Shown here piece after piece: positions 1 through 9,390 of a stretch of DNA of 64,000 bases (position 1 is its first letter; each line of letters begins with the position of its first letter). The DNA comes from Planctomycetota bacterium (GTDB lineage: Bacteria > Planctomycetota > Planctomycetia > Pirellulales > Pirellulaceae). The stretch covers positions 1 to 64,000 of the forward strand of contig CAUJHS010000080.1 in NCBI GenBank assembly GCA_963204915.1. Reading direction: 5' to 3'. The notes under the pieces were generated by a model. That model did no database searches, had not been told where the DNA came from, and worked only from the letters and a program-made list of their open reading frames with translations. The translations under genes were made by a program, and so were the position numbers.

Positions 1-1
1 T

Positions 2-448
2 TGCGAGCCGCTCTCCGGCTGGCGCGAGGTGCATGTCGAGAAGCAGCGCACCAAAGTGGACTGGGCGCGGCAGGTGGCGGAATTGTTGCACACGCGCTAC
101 GCCCGCGCGGAGAAGGTGATTTTAGTCTGCGACAATTTGAACACGCATACCAAAGGCGCGTTCTACGAGGCCTTCGAACCGGAGCAGGCGCGCGCGCTGC
201 TGCGGCGTTTGGTATTCTGCTACACGCCCAAACACGGCAGTTGGTTGAACATCGCCGAAAACGAACTGAGTTCGCTCACGCGCCAGTGTCTGAAAGGCCG
301 CCGTCTGGGAGACATCAACTTGCTGCGAGCCGAAACCACTGCCTGGCGCCAGGCCAGCAACAACAAGCAGCGCGGCGTCGATTGGCATTTTCGAATCGCT
401 GACGCTCGCCAAAAACTCAAGAGCCTCTATCCCAAAATCCTCGATTGA
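2..448 (+). CDS. IS630-type transposase, 3' part (5' end outside window)
   Basis: C-terminal part of a DDE transposase that would catalyse cut-and-paste movement of an IS630-type element. The frame is open from the first bases of the window, so the N-terminal half and the first catalytic Asp lie upstream. The visible part shows the second Asp in LVCDNLNTHT, the CYTPKHGSWLNIAENE block carrying the last catalytic Glu, and a basic C-terminus ending at a TGA. This order is typical of the DDE_3 domain of IS630 transposases. No terminal inverted repeat could be defined after the stop, so the right end of the element is not called. The rest of the protein is presumably intact, but this cannot be checked here. 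Confidence 0.88.
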   Translation, partial: CEPLSGWREVHVEKQRTKVDWARQVAELLHTRYARAEKVILVCDNLNTHTKGAFYEAFEPEQARALLRRLVFCYTPKHGSWLNIAENELSSLTRQCLKGRRLGDINLLRAETTAWRQASNNKQRGVDWHFRIADARQKLKSLYPKILD

Positions 449-580
449 AAGAGCACTACCCTGCCAAATCGAACCGCATGGGCTAAACTCGGTACGTTGC
501 CACGTTCGTTAGGCGCACGATTGGCGACCGCGAAAGGCAAAACGTCGTCATGCGGCCATGCTTGCAGAATAGGTCGGTGG

Positions 581-1345
581 ATGGATCACGAGCAGTTTGA
601 ATCGCTGGACGCACTGAAAAAGTCGCATACGCCCGCCGCAATCCGCGCTCGACTGCAAACTGGCCCAAGCCACAGTTACCTGCGGGACTTTGTGTATGGC
701 GCCATCGACGGAGCCGTGACGACGTTTGCCGTGGTCTCGGGTGTGGCCGGGGCCGAACTATCCTCCGGCATCGTCATCGTGCTGGGGTTGGCTAATCTCT
801 TGGGCGATGGCTTTAGCATGGCCGCCAGCAACTATTTGGGTACCCGCGCCGAAGATCAACTTCGCGAACAAGCACGCCGCACAGAAGAACGCGAGATCGA
901 GATTTACCCCGACGGCGAACGCGAAGAAATCCGCCAAATTGTTCGGGGTAAAGGGTTTGAGGGCGATGATTTGGAACGCGCCGTCGAGATTATTACCAGC
1001 GACCGCCAGCGCTGGGTAGAAACCATGATGATCGAGGAATTGGGCTTAACGCTCGGAGGACCGCATCCGCTTCGGGCGGCGCTCGCCACGTTCATTGCTT
1101 TTATCGTCATTGGCTTTCTGCCGTTGCTTCCCTTCGTGATTCAATACTTCGTTCCCGGATCAATTGAGGAGCCTTTTTCCGGGAGCACGTTGCTTACGGG
1201 GATCGCGTTCTTCGCGGTGGGCGCAGCTAAAGCCAGGTTTGTCGAACAACGCTGGTACTGGTCAGGGCTCGAAACGTTGCTCATCGGCGGCAGTGCGGCT
1301 GCTCTGGCGTATCTCGTCGGTTGGTTGTTGAAAGGAATCGCCTGA
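581..1345 (+). CDS. VIT1/CCC1-family metal transporter
   Basis: A 254-residue membrane protein of the vacuolar iron transporter (VIT1/CCC1) family, which moves Fe2+ or Mn2+ across membranes. The family signature [19 protein letters not shown] lies at residues 36-54, followed by [18 protein letters not shown] in the second membrane segment (70-87). A charged cytoplasmic stretch rich in Glu (about 91-150) is the usual metal-binding loop region. Three more hydrophobic segments follow. The frame is open 28 codons further upstream, but that extension is unlike the family. The ATG at 581 (MDHEQFES) with a weak AGG-containing leader is the better start. It is convergent with the next gene. Substrate (iron versus manganese) cannot be told from sequence. 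Confidence 0.85.
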   Translation: MDHEQFESLDALKKSHTPAAIRARLQTGPSHSYLRDFVYGAIDGAVTTFAVVSGVAGAELSSGIVIVLGLANLLGDGFSMAASNYLGTRAEDQLREQARRTEEREIEIYPDGEREEIRQIVRGKGFEGDDLERAVEIITSDRQRWVETMMIEELGLTLGGPHPLRAALATFIAFIVIGFLPLLPFVIQYFVPGSIEEPFSGSTLLTGIAFFAVGAAKARFVEQRWYWSGLETLLIGGSAAALAYLVGWLLKGIA

Positions 1346-1467
1346 TACGCCTTTTGTGGCCGACAAGCGCGAGCGGGGAATCGCGAGCGCACGCACCATC
1401 TCGGAGAGACGCCGGAAAACCGCATTGTCCGCAACGCAAGCGGAGCAAGACCGGGCTTAGGACGGCA

Positions 1468-4011
1468 TTACATTTCAATGCGGCAACTGTGAATGGTAAG
1501 GGCTGCCGCGTCGTTCAAATGAAAGAAAATATTGCCCGGCAATGGGTTCGTGGCGTCGCTCACGGTTTGTGATTGGCCGTCCCACAACACGGTCACCACG
1601 CCTGAACGCCGCATGATGGTAATGTCGCGCGGGCCTGATTTCTCGAACGCTTTCGAGGCGACGTGAATGGTTGTTTCCCGCTGCCCATCGAGCGAGCGAA
1701 ATCCGAAATAGGGAATAGGGGTTCCGCCCGAGGGGCCTGCATCTGGCTGGAAGGAAACGCTCAATTGAACGGTAAATTCGCCGGGAAGGGGAATCGCATT
1801 GATCAACTGAACCGACGGCAAATCTGGCGCCAGTTGCTTTGCGGCGGTGACTTCCCCATTGGTATTGGTGATGGTTAGCCTGGCATGTTGCACCATCGCA
1901 ACGCTGGGTTGATGACGCAAAACCGCACGCCATTGGTTCGGCGCATCTCGATTCATTGCGGCGAGGACTTGAGGCGGAAGCGACCTGGCCGATGGTGGAG
2001 CACCCGCCGGAACGACTGCGACCGGCGCGTTGTTCGAAGCAACTTTGCCCCGCGGTTTTCTCTTCGGTCGAGATGCATCGGGCGACGGGGCCGTCGATGG
2101 TATTGAACTTCGGTCGACAAATGTCCCCGCCGCTTCGGCCTGATCAATTTGACCAAGCCGATTGCGTACCTTGACCAATAAGAGCCCCGTCGCATTGGTC
2201 TCTGCACGCCGATACCAATACCGCGCTCGGGCATACAGCGGCGAAAGCTCGGCGTCGGGAGCGACGAGGTCGAACCATGCATCGCCCAGCAGCGCGCATT
2301 CCTCGGGCGTCGGATTCGACGCCTCCAGGTCGCGCTGAGCCACTTCCCGCAACTTCGCGATATCGCTCTTGGCGAGATGCGGTAGCCCCTTCGCGAAATC
2401 GCTTTCGTGAAGTACGAGATGTCGACCCACAACGCCGTTCGCCGTAGGATCGTTCGGATCGACTTGCAGTCCCAATTGCGATTTTTGGGCTGCTTCATGG
2501 CTACGTGCGGCTCGACGGTACTCTCCAATACGTTCGCGCGCCTTGGAGCGCGTGGCGACATCGCCAGCTTTGCCCGCTTGCGTATCCGCTAAGGTCGCCA
2601 ATGCGGCGGCGTCTTCAAACTTGTTGCTCAAGTAAGCTTTTTCCGCAAACGTCAGCGCATCTTTGGCTAACGTAGCGCGGGCTTGCGGCGTCTTCGCCAC
2701 TTCGGCAAAGTCTTTGAGCATGCGGAGCCGCACCGTCACTTCGTCCACGTCATATTCGCTGGCGAGTTGATCCACCACCTTGCCCGCTTCGTCGTACAAA
2801 CGCATCTTGCCCGCCTGCAAGTAGGCTTCTTGCAGCGCTACGTACCGTGCAGACGAATCGCCGCGCAGTTCATCGGCCAACGTCAACAGTCTTTGCAGTC
2901 GAGCTTGGTGTTCGGCCAGCGACGCGGTCGGAGTCAAATCTTCGCCAACCACCTCTCGCAGTTGCCCCAGGGCTTGCCGCTTTTCCTCGTCCGAGGGAAT
3001 CGGCAGCTTGGAGTCGGGCAAGGGAACGGACGGCGCGGGCTCGGTCGCAGCACCCGGCAGCGAATTTCCGGAAGACGCCGTCGAACTACCGTTCGTGTTT
3101 GCCCCAGGACGCTGTTGGTTGAGAGGCGATTTGTTTGAAGGATTAGCCTTGGGCGTGGAGGCAGGCGTTGGATTATTCGTTCGCGAGGCGGCTCCGGGGG
3201 ACGACGGTGTTTCGTCGTCCGAGTTCTTCTCGATCGTCTCCGACGCGGCTGCGTCGGAGGCTTCCGACGAGGAGGACGATGACGCCGTGTTCTGCGAAGA
3301 ACCGGATGCGGCCGGAGCCGGTGCGGGATCTCTCGGCAAAGGCGAGTTCGCGGCGACTGAGTCGCGCGGGACGGAATCCTCCAAAGGATCGACCCCGAAC
3401 CCGTACCGTAGGATCGCCAAAGCAATCGCGATGCCGCCTACGCCGCCAGCGACTAGTTCGATGACGCGCAACACCACAGATTTTTCCGAAGGCTTCCGGG
3501 CGCGATGTCCACGCGAAACGCTCGTGCTTCCTTCGCCAACCGAGATCACCGGTGAGGCAGTTGCTTCTCCCGGAAGTGCGGCGCCCACGACTCCGGCAGG
3601 CGTCGTCACGGGGAGTGGCGTGGCCTGGGCTCCCGATGCGACATTGGGCTGCGGCCTTTGCAAAAAAGGCGGCGGCGTCGATACCTGCGGAGCGCCGAAC
3701 GCCGGCTGAACCACGGGCTGATGCGGCATCGACGTGCTATGCCCCAGACCTCGATCGTAAACGGCTTTTTTACTGGGGTCGAGCAGGCAAGTGCGAGCGA
3801 ACGACAATTCGTTCAACAAGCGTTGACACTCGACCGAGTGCGGCCCCGTCTGAAAGCTGCGGACGTGCAGCATTTGGCGGTCGGCGGCATTGGAAATGAC
3901 TTCCGGATCGCTCTCGAACCGCCGCACGCCCAACAAGCGGTAATGATCGGGAGGTTGTTCCTCCGGCGGAATGGCAAGCCAGCGGTAATAGGGATCAAAT
4001 GACAAATCCAT
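1468..4011 (-). CDS. planctomycete J-like-domain membrane protein, function unknown
   Basis: An 847-residue protein. Residues 5-92 hold the planctomycete-typical block WLAIPPEEQPPDHYRLLG plus a helix pair ending in LLDPSKKAVYDRGL, which resembles a DnaJ J-domain but lacks the HPD tripeptide. A Pro/Ala linker leads to one membrane segment (about 178-203). Beyond it are a Ser/Pro/Ala-rich stretch, an alpha-helical TPR-like region (about 340-620) and a C-terminal beta-rich domain (about 735-847) reminiscent of concanavalin-type folds. The N-terminus is therefore probably cytoplasmic and the C-terminus periplasmic. The lack of HPD argues against Hsp70 co-chaperone activity. The exact role is unknown. 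It lies downstream of, and on the same strand as, the PPC-domain gene. Confidence 0.8.
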   Translation of the reverse strand: MDLSFDPYYRWLAIPPEEQPPDHYRLLGVRRFESDPEVISNAADRQMLHVRSFQTGPHSVECQRLLNELSFARTCLLDPSKKAVYDRGLGHSTSMPHQPVVQPAFGAPQVSTPPPFLQRPQPNVASGAQATPLPVTTPAGVVGAALPGEATASPVISVGEGSTSVSRGHRARKPSEKSVVLRVIELVAGGVGGIAIALAILRYGFGVDPLEDSVPRDSVAANSPLPRDPAPAPAASGSSQNTASSSSSSEASDAAASETIEKNSDDETPSSPGAASRTNNPTPASTPKANPSNKSPLNQQRPGANTNGSSTASSGNSLPGAATEPAPSVPLPDSKLPIPSDEEKRQALGQLREVVGEDLTPTASLAEHQARLQRLLTLADELRGDSSARYVALQEAYLQAGKMRLYDEAGKVVDQLASEYDVDEVTVRLRMLKDFAEVAKTPQARATLAKDALTFAEKAYLSNKFEDAAALATLADTQAGKAGDVATRSKARERIGEYRRAARSHEAAQKSQLGLQVDPNDPTANGVVGRHLVLHESDFAKGLPHLAKSDIAKLREVAQRDLEASNPTPEECALLGDAWFDLVAPDAELSPLYARARYWYRRAETNATGLLLVKVRNRLGQIDQAEAAGTFVDRSSIPSTAPSPDASRPKRKPRGKVASNNAPVAVVPAGAPPSARSLPPQVLAAMNRDAPNQWRAVLRHQPSVAMVQHARLTITNTNGEVTAAKQLAPDLPSVQLINAIPLPGEFTVQLSVSFQPDAGPSGGTPIPYFGFRSLDGQRETTIHVASKAFEKSGPRDITIMRRSGVVTVLWDGQSQTVSDATNPLPGNIFFHLNDAAALTIHSCRIEM

Positions 4012-4181
4012 TGGACTACCCCATCCAGCATGAGCGCGAATTCATTTATCAGAAACGATTCGGCGCCCCCTCGCAAGTCCGATCCTCCTGCGATTAACTC
4101 GGTTGCGTTTCTGGCTCGCGTTCCCGCCGACGGCGGGAGTCATTCTCGCGTTTCGCGGACGGCGTAGCGCTTTTGCCGCCG

Positions 4182-7049
4182 TTATGGCTTGGCGAGTTCG
4201 AAATCGGCCGGCGCACGGCCCAAATAGATGTGGTCGAACAACGCGTATTCGCCGTCGACGGGCGAGAGCGCCAAACCGTTGAAGGTAAACTCACCAAAGT
4301 CTTCAAATAAATCGCGCGTTACGACGACCCAGTCTTCGGGTAACGGATCGGCCACGACCAGCGACGCGGAATAGCACTCGCCCCCGGGGCCTGAGTGATA
4401 GCGGAATTTGGCGTTCGGACGCGAGGCGTCCTGCGGCCCCCAGGCGCCATCATGATTCAACTGCAAGCAGATAGAGGCCCCGCCACGCTTCTTCCAGGCG
4501 AAACGCAAATACCGATATTCGCCTGGACCGGGATTCTGTCGAATTTTCACGCCCAGGCCGGGTATGTTCTCGTTGTAGCGCTGATCGGGCGTAACGCGAA
4601 CCGCCGCTTTGCCCGAGTGTTTGTCATCTTCCACTAGGCTGACTTGCCCCCCGCCTTGGTTGAGATGTTCCACGAACTTGGCGTCGTCTTCAAAAATCGC
4701 TAGGGGAGGTTCAGCCGGCGGCTTCTCACCGGGAACCACGGTTAACGCTACCGTGGCTGCTTCGCTGCGCAGCATAGTTTTGGCGTCCGTCGGAATGGGG
4801 GACGTCGTCGCCACGAGCTTCAGGCCTTCCAATCGGCCCGGCGCCGCGCCATAAGGAAAGCTCACCGATAGGACAAACTCGGTTTGATCTCCCGCGATTT
4901 TCGCCTGCGGCGCGGGGTAACCTGTCGGAAGCCCTTCGAGAGTGACCGTGACCGGCTGAGCGTAACCGCCGAAACGCATGAGTTTCCCCACAAAGCGTCC
5001 TGTTTCTCCAGCGCCTGCTTTGGCTTCAATTTCCGCCGGTCCCGTTAAAGCAAGTGCGATGGGTGATTGTGGCGTCAAGCGTCGCGTGGGCGTCGCGATC
5101 GACGCCAGCACGGTCTTGCCGTCCGCCGCTAAAACGTCGGCAACGAGGACAACGCCCCAGGGTTGAATTGCTAAATCGGCGGGGGTCATGATCTCGAAAA
5201 CCCCTTGGTTGGCGCCGGCGGGAATGACCGCATCGGCGGCCAGCCGCAACGTGCGGTCCATGTCGTCCACTTCGACATCTTGATTGTCTTTTTTCTCTTT
5301 TTTCTTAGGCGTAACCTGCGTGGTGAGCAGCCGCAAACGCACGGGCCCGACTTTGGAATCGCGTCGATCGAGCGTGACTTGCAGCGGCGTTCTGCCGCCC
5401 AGAACCAAGTGACCGGGATCGGACAACTCCCACGCCATGCCAAGAGGCGCGGGCGCCCCGACGGCAAAACCAAGGTCGTTGCGCATCCAAGCGTGTACTT
5501 CAGCCAATTCGTTCGCGGGGGCTTGGGCCACGGCGGTAAGATTCGCACCGTCGACCTTGGCCTGCCCTACCACCGAGACGACGCCCTGCGCTGCCGCGTC
5601 GGGAGCGGCCGTCAGAGTTAGTAGCCCGATCGTTTCGCCCTCGGCGATTGTCGCACCTTCCGCCGTGACGCCGGCCGGCAGGTTTTCTATATGGAGGTCA
5701 ATTGGCCCGTTGTAGCCTTGTCGCGTGGCTTGCACTTTGAGCACTTGCGTGGCGCCGGCGGCCAAATTGAGGCGGTCCGTATCCAGCGAAAGAGCAAAGC
5801 GAGGCTGGCTCAGGTTTTCTACAACGATCCGGTAAATAAAGGATTCGCCGCCACGGCCAAGCAAATCTTTCAGCGCGATGACCAGTTTGTTGACATCGGC
5901 GGGTACGTCGAACTCGACGCCGGGGTCGCTTTGTCCGGGGCGATCGTCGTTTGCGGCAAGTTGACCGCCCGATTCGTTACGCAGCGATAATACGCCGTCC
6001 AGCGGCGAGCCGACCTGGCGAGCGGTCACGCTGACACGAATTTTGGAGCCGGGAGTCACAAGGACCGCGTATCGGTCCTCCTCTTTGGGGGTCGCCAGGC
6101 GCCCGCTGACCGCCGCTGGCGGCAAGGGGAGCGTTTGCATTACGCCGGTTTCTCCTGGCGTTTCAACTAATTCGGGAAAGTCACTTACAAACAAGGCGGG
6201 GCGAGCTCCGGTCAGCCCTGCCACGGGCGGCAATGGCGCCGCCATGGGTGAACCCGCGCCAAATTGGCCCGGACCGACTGGAATTTTCGCGTCATTCGGC
6301 AGACTGCTCGACACTGCCTCCAACTCGCTCTCTTTGGCTCGCTCGACGCCAAGTGGGAACATTAAATCGGCATAGTGCAGATCGCCAATTTTGAGCCGAA
6401 AAAAACTTGGCGCCGGGGCGCGGTACAAAAGATCGTGCAAACGCACGGTATATTGCCCATTGGCAGGCAAAACGGTTTCCAGACGGGCATCGCCGCCGAT
6501 GGCGCGCAGCGGCTGGTTCCACGCCAACTGCACACCCTGGGGGTCTTCCAATCGCACCACGGGACGCAATTTGGCTCCTAGCCGGACGGTTTCCACATCG
6601 ACCACGATGCGCTGTCCTGTTTGGCCCGCGAACTTCGTCTCCAAGATCTGCGATCCGCTTACGGTTCCTGAAAGGGCCACGGGCAGGGTATCAACAGTCG
6701 ATACGAATGGCTGCTGGGGAAGATGATCGATCCCGATGCCCACCGCATTAGAAACGCCCTGGGGCGTGACAACCCGCAGTGGGTAAATTCCGGGTGGGAC
6801 CGCCTCATCCAACGTGAGCGTCACTTCAACGCGCTGCGCTGTAGCTCCCGGCCTGACCTCCTGGCGGACAATCGGTGCATCAAGCATCACCCGCGTTTCA
6901 GGCGAAAGCCCTTCGCCGTCAATGGTCAGGTTCGTTGTTTGGCCAATTTGCAACCCGCGGAGCGAAAGATTCGAAATGGTCGGCGCCGCGTGCGCGAACG
7001 TCGGAGTGAACAAAACGCCGGCAAGCACAAGCAGCGCAGTGCGGTTCAT
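4182..7049 (-). CDS. exported PPC-domain / Ig-like protein
   Basis: A 955-residue exported protein of a type common in planctomycetes. The chosen ATG (MNRTALLVLAGVLFT) starts a clear signal peptide ending near AHA-APT. The frame is open 18 codons further up, but that extension would bury the signal peptide. An IPT/Ig-like domain follows (NLSLRGLQIGQTTNLTIDGEGL, about 25-100). One or more bacterial pre-peptidase C-terminal (PPC-like) beta-sandwich domains include the stretch from VSGRLATPKEEDRYAV to FIYRIVVE. Further beta repeats and a C-terminal domain with many aromatic residues complete it. No catalytic motif was recognised. A role in binding or in cell-surface structure is plausible. It is probably co-transcribed with the J-like gene 170 bases downstream. 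Confidence 0.78.
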   Translation of the reverse strand: MNRTALLVLAGVLFTPTFAHAAPTISNLSLRGLQIGQTTNLTIDGEGLSPETRVMLDAPIVRQEVRPGATAQRVEVTLTLDEAVPPGIYPLRVVTPQGVSNAVGIGIDHLPQQPFVSTVDTLPVALSGTVSGSQILETKFAGQTGQRIVVDVETVRLGAKLRPVVRLEDPQGVQLAWNQPLRAIGGDARLETVLPANGQYTVRLHDLLYRAPAPSFFRLKIGDLHYADLMFPLGVERAKESELEAVSSSLPNDAKIPVGPGQFGAGSPMAAPLPPVAGLTGARPALFVSDFPELVETPGETGVMQTLPLPPAAVSGRLATPKEEDRYAVLVTPGSKIRVSVTARQVGSPLDGVLSLRNESGGQLAANDDRPGQSDPGVEFDVPADVNKLVIALKDLLGRGGESFIYRIVVENLSQPRFALSLDTDRLNLAAGATQVLKVQATRQGYNGPIDLHIENLPAGVTAEGATIAEGETIGLLTLTAAPDAAAQGVVSVVGQAKVDGANLTAVAQAPANELAEVHAWMRNDLGFAVGAPAPLGMAWELSDPGHLVLGGRTPLQVTLDRRDSKVGPVRLRLLTTQVTPKKKEKKDNQDVEVDDMDRTLRLAADAVIPAGANQGVFEIMTPADLAIQPWGVVLVADVLAADGKTVLASIATPTRRLTPQSPIALALTGPAEIEAKAGAGETGRFVGKLMRFGGYAQPVTVTLEGLPTGYPAPQAKIAGDQTEFVLSVSFPYGAAPGRLEGLKLVATTSPIPTDAKTMLRSEAATVALTVVPGEKPPAEPPLAIFEDDAKFVEHLNQGGGQVSLVEDDKHSGKAAVRVTPDQRYNENIPGLGVKIRQNPGPGEYRYLRFAWKKRGGASICLQLNHDGAWGPQDASRPNAKFRYHSGPGGECYSASLVVADPLPEDWVVVTRDLFEDFGEFTFNGLALSPVDGEYALFDHIYLGRAPADFELAKP

Positions 7050-7245
7050 TCCGTTTACTTTCAGCAACGAGGAGTGAAGCCAGTGGCGACGTGGGTTGAG
7101 CAATACGCCGCGCGGCGGGAAGAAGTCTCAAAAATGCTTGCGTCAATACTGCATCACGCACGCATCACTTAGCAATGCGTGCGTGATTGTGAACGGCCAC
7201 AATTTTGCGGAAATGTGAACGTCAATACAATGGCGCTAGGTCCAA

Positions 7246-8904
7246 TTAACTTCCGAAGGGATCGGCCGCCTGATTGGGATCGTCCTCAAACGGGTTGGTT
7301 TCCGCATCGCTCTTGGGTGGGGCCGGCTGCTTCGCAGGAGCGGCGCCAGCCGGTTGAGCCGGAGCAGCCCCAAATGGATCAGCTGCAGCATCGGCCGGAG
7401 CTGCACCATCGGCCGGAGCAGCACCTTCCGCCGGGGCGGCGCCAAAGGGATCGGCGGCAGCTCCCGCTGGATCAGCGCCGGCGGCCGGCTCTGCCGGAGC
7501 CGCGGGTTGTGCCGGAGCCGAACCAAAGGGATCGGCGGCCGCGCCGGCAGGATCAGCCGGTTGCGCCGGCGGCGCGCCTTCCGTGGGTGCTGCGCCAAAA
7601 GGATCGGCGGCCGCACCGGCAGGATCAGTAGGTTGTGCCGGCGGCGCGCCTTCGGCTGGTGGTCCGCCAAAAGGATCAGCACCGGCATCGGCTGGGGCGG
7701 CAGGTTCGGCGGCACCGGCCGGTTCCGCCGGCGCTGCGCCGCCAAACGGATCGGCGCCAGCGGCAGGCATGGGCTCCGCGGGGGCAACCGCGTCATCCGC
7801 ATTCATGACTTCGGCATCACCTTCCGCAGGCATCGCCGGATTGGCAGGCGGCGCACCACCGAAGGGATCAGCACCCGCCGGAGGCGCTGGATCAGCCGGG
7901 GCTTCCGCTGGCGGCGCACCACCGAAGGGGTCGGCGCCAGCAGGAGGAGTAGCGCCGCCAGCAGGGGGCTCGGCGGGAGCCGCGCCGCCACCGAACGGGT
8001 CAGCGCCAGCAGGTGGGGCAGCGCCCCCTTCTGCCGGAGCGCCTCCACCAAAGGGATCGGCTCCGGCGGCTCCCCCAAACGGATCCGCGCCAGCGCCGGC
8101 CGCAGGAGGAGCGCCACCCAAGGCGCCGCTGCCAAACGGATCAGCCGCTCCGCCAAAGGGATCTGCGGCAGCTGGAGGCGTCGCTCCGGTGCCTGCCGCA
8201 GCGCCTGCGGGCGGGGTCGCGCCAGCTCCGCCAAAGGGATCCGATGCTGCAGGAGGCGTTGTCCCGCCAGCTACGCCGGCGCGCGGTTGAGCAGGGGCGC
8301 GCTCGGCAGGGCCGCTGCCCAAATTGTCGCCGAACGGATCCGTTCCAGCGGTGGCGCCAGGAGCGGTCGGTGGAAGCACAATGCGCGGCGTGGCTTGCTT
8401 AGGACGCAACACGCGCGACTCCGCTTGTTGCATTTGTTCGTAACGAACCTGATTTTCCCGAACTTCGTTGCGTCGCGCCATCAAACGGGCCACTTGGCGA
8501 TACTGTTCAATCGCCACACGCGCCGGTCCTTGAATGCGCTCCAGAGATTGACTCACCGGGTAAACGCGATCCGGCGCTGACTGCTCCATTTGCGCGCCTT
8601 GTTGAAAATCGAATCGCGCGTCTTGCGGCCTTCCCAGCTGTTGGTTCACCAGCCCGCGGAAATAATAAACGCGTGGATCAAGACTCCCTGCGTCAATGGC
8701 GTAGGTGAGCGCTTGGTGCGCTTCGCGCGGCCGGCCGGCGAAGTAGTAATGGACTCCCCGGCCAAGGAACTCATCAAGCAAGTAATCTTGCGCCGCAGCA
8801 GGAGTCGCCGAGGTCGCGGTGATCGCCGCTGAGACAATGACGCCGCCTAGCAGGCAAGCCTGGCCCAGACGCGTCAAGAAAGAGAAGAAGCGTCCTGAGA
8901 ACAT
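7246..8904 (-). CDS. exported TPR-like protein with 16 DPFG repeats and NPFED tail
   Basis: A 552-residue protein. The ATG at 8904 (MFSGRFFSFL) has an AAAGGA Shine-Dalgarno sequence nine bases upstream and opens a signal peptide ending near PAAAQDY. An upstream in-frame start is less likely. Residues about 45-165 form a helical TPR-like domain (GVHYYFAGRPREAHQALTYA, RVYYFRGLVNQQLG). From about residue 190 to the end it is Ala/Pro/Gly-rich with sixteen DPFG units, usually ADPFGGAPPAE, and ends with NPFEDDPNQAADPFGS. This tail is probably disordered. The tail carries the tripeptides DPF and NPF that act as short docking motifs in eukaryotic endocytic proteins; NPFED fits NPFx(1,2)D. Function unknown. 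See the finding on the SHD1-domain protein at 43962. Confidence 0.8.
   Translation of the reverse strand: MFSGRFFSFLTRLGQACLLGGVIVSAAITATSATPAAAQDYLLDEFLGRGVHYYFAGRPREAHQALTYAIDAGSLDPRVYYFRGLVNQQLGRPQDARFDFQQGAQMEQSAPDRVYPVSQSLERIQGPARVAIEQYRQVARLMARRNEVRENQVRYEQMQQAESRVLRPKQATPRIVLPPTAPGATAGTDPFGDNLGSGPAERAPAQPRAGVAGGTTPPAASDPFGGAGATPPAGAAAGTGATPPAAADPFGGAADPFGSGALGGAPPAAGAGADPFGGAAGADPFGGGAPAEGGAAPPAGADPFGGGAAPAEPPAGGATPPAGADPFGGAPPAEAPADPAPPAGADPFGGAPPANPAMPAEGDAEVMNADDAVAPAEPMPAAGADPFGGAAPAEPAGAAEPAAPADAGADPFGGPPAEGAPPAQPTDPAGAAADPFGAAPTEGAPPAQPADPAGAAADPFGSAPAQPAAPAEPAAGADPAGAAADPFGAAPAEGAAPADGAAPADAAADPFGAAPAQPAGAAPAKQPAPPKSDAETNPFEDDPNQAADPFGS
7250..8390 (-). repeat. degenerate tandem repeat coding for (A)DPFG units
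   Basis: Sixteen irregularly spaced copies of a GATCCNTTTGG-like coding unit (seen on the plus strand as CCAAAGGGATC variants) lie inside the exported DPFG protein gene. Spacing varies from about 7 to 40 codons, so it is a coding low-complexity repeat and not a CRISPR or satellite array. The one NPFE variant sits at 7279-7296. Confidence 0.8.
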
Positions 8905-9390
8905 GCCGCACGTCCTTTGAACTAGAAAGGTGGATCGAGAGGTTGGGGACATAACTCGCTTCGCGGGTCGATGCCTAACCCAGCGCGCGAAGAGGGTGGT
9001 CAGCGAACAGAACTTCCACCCGTATCATAATTTGGGCAAAACCCGTTCGCAAGCAAAAGTTACCGAATGGTGGGTCGTCGAACTCCGCAAAGTATTTCAT
9101 GGTATAACGACGCGGATCTCATCAACCGCCATGGAGCCATCGTTCGGAATGGAAACCGCACGCAGTGCTCCGCAACACCTCGCCAAGGTGGCAAGGTTGC
9201 AAACATTGGACCATCGCAGCAATCAAAATTCTCGCATTCAATCTCTTTTTACCCGTGAGCACTTCTAAAAAACCAAAACTCGTATATATATATAATAGCC
9301 CCACGCGGTTTGCGAACTTGAAGCGTCTTTTCCTTTGTTGGACGTCGTCCCGACTTGGTCATTTCATTGGAACGGCTTGATCGCAGCGCG
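8905..9390. other. intergenic region between divergent genes, with a (TA)n tract
   Basis: About 490 bases between the divergent DPFG-protein gene and the NHL-repeat lipoprotein gene. The right half is AT-rich. An alternating TA run at 9283-9294 overlaps a TATAAT hexamer (9291-9296) about 95 bases before the ATG at 9391, but no convincing -35 box lies at the right spacing. The region must hold promoters for both genes. No RNA gene or conserved ORF was seen. Confidence 0.4.

Noticed and set aside
7250-8390. Regular-looking repeats that might be a CRISPR array
   Set aside because: Units vary in length and spacing, stay in one reading frame and encode DPFG; no cas genes are present.
7354-8580. 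408-codon plus-strand frame opposite the DPFG repeat
   Set aside because: Alternative frame of the low-complexity repeat, composed mostly of Arg, Gly and Ile.
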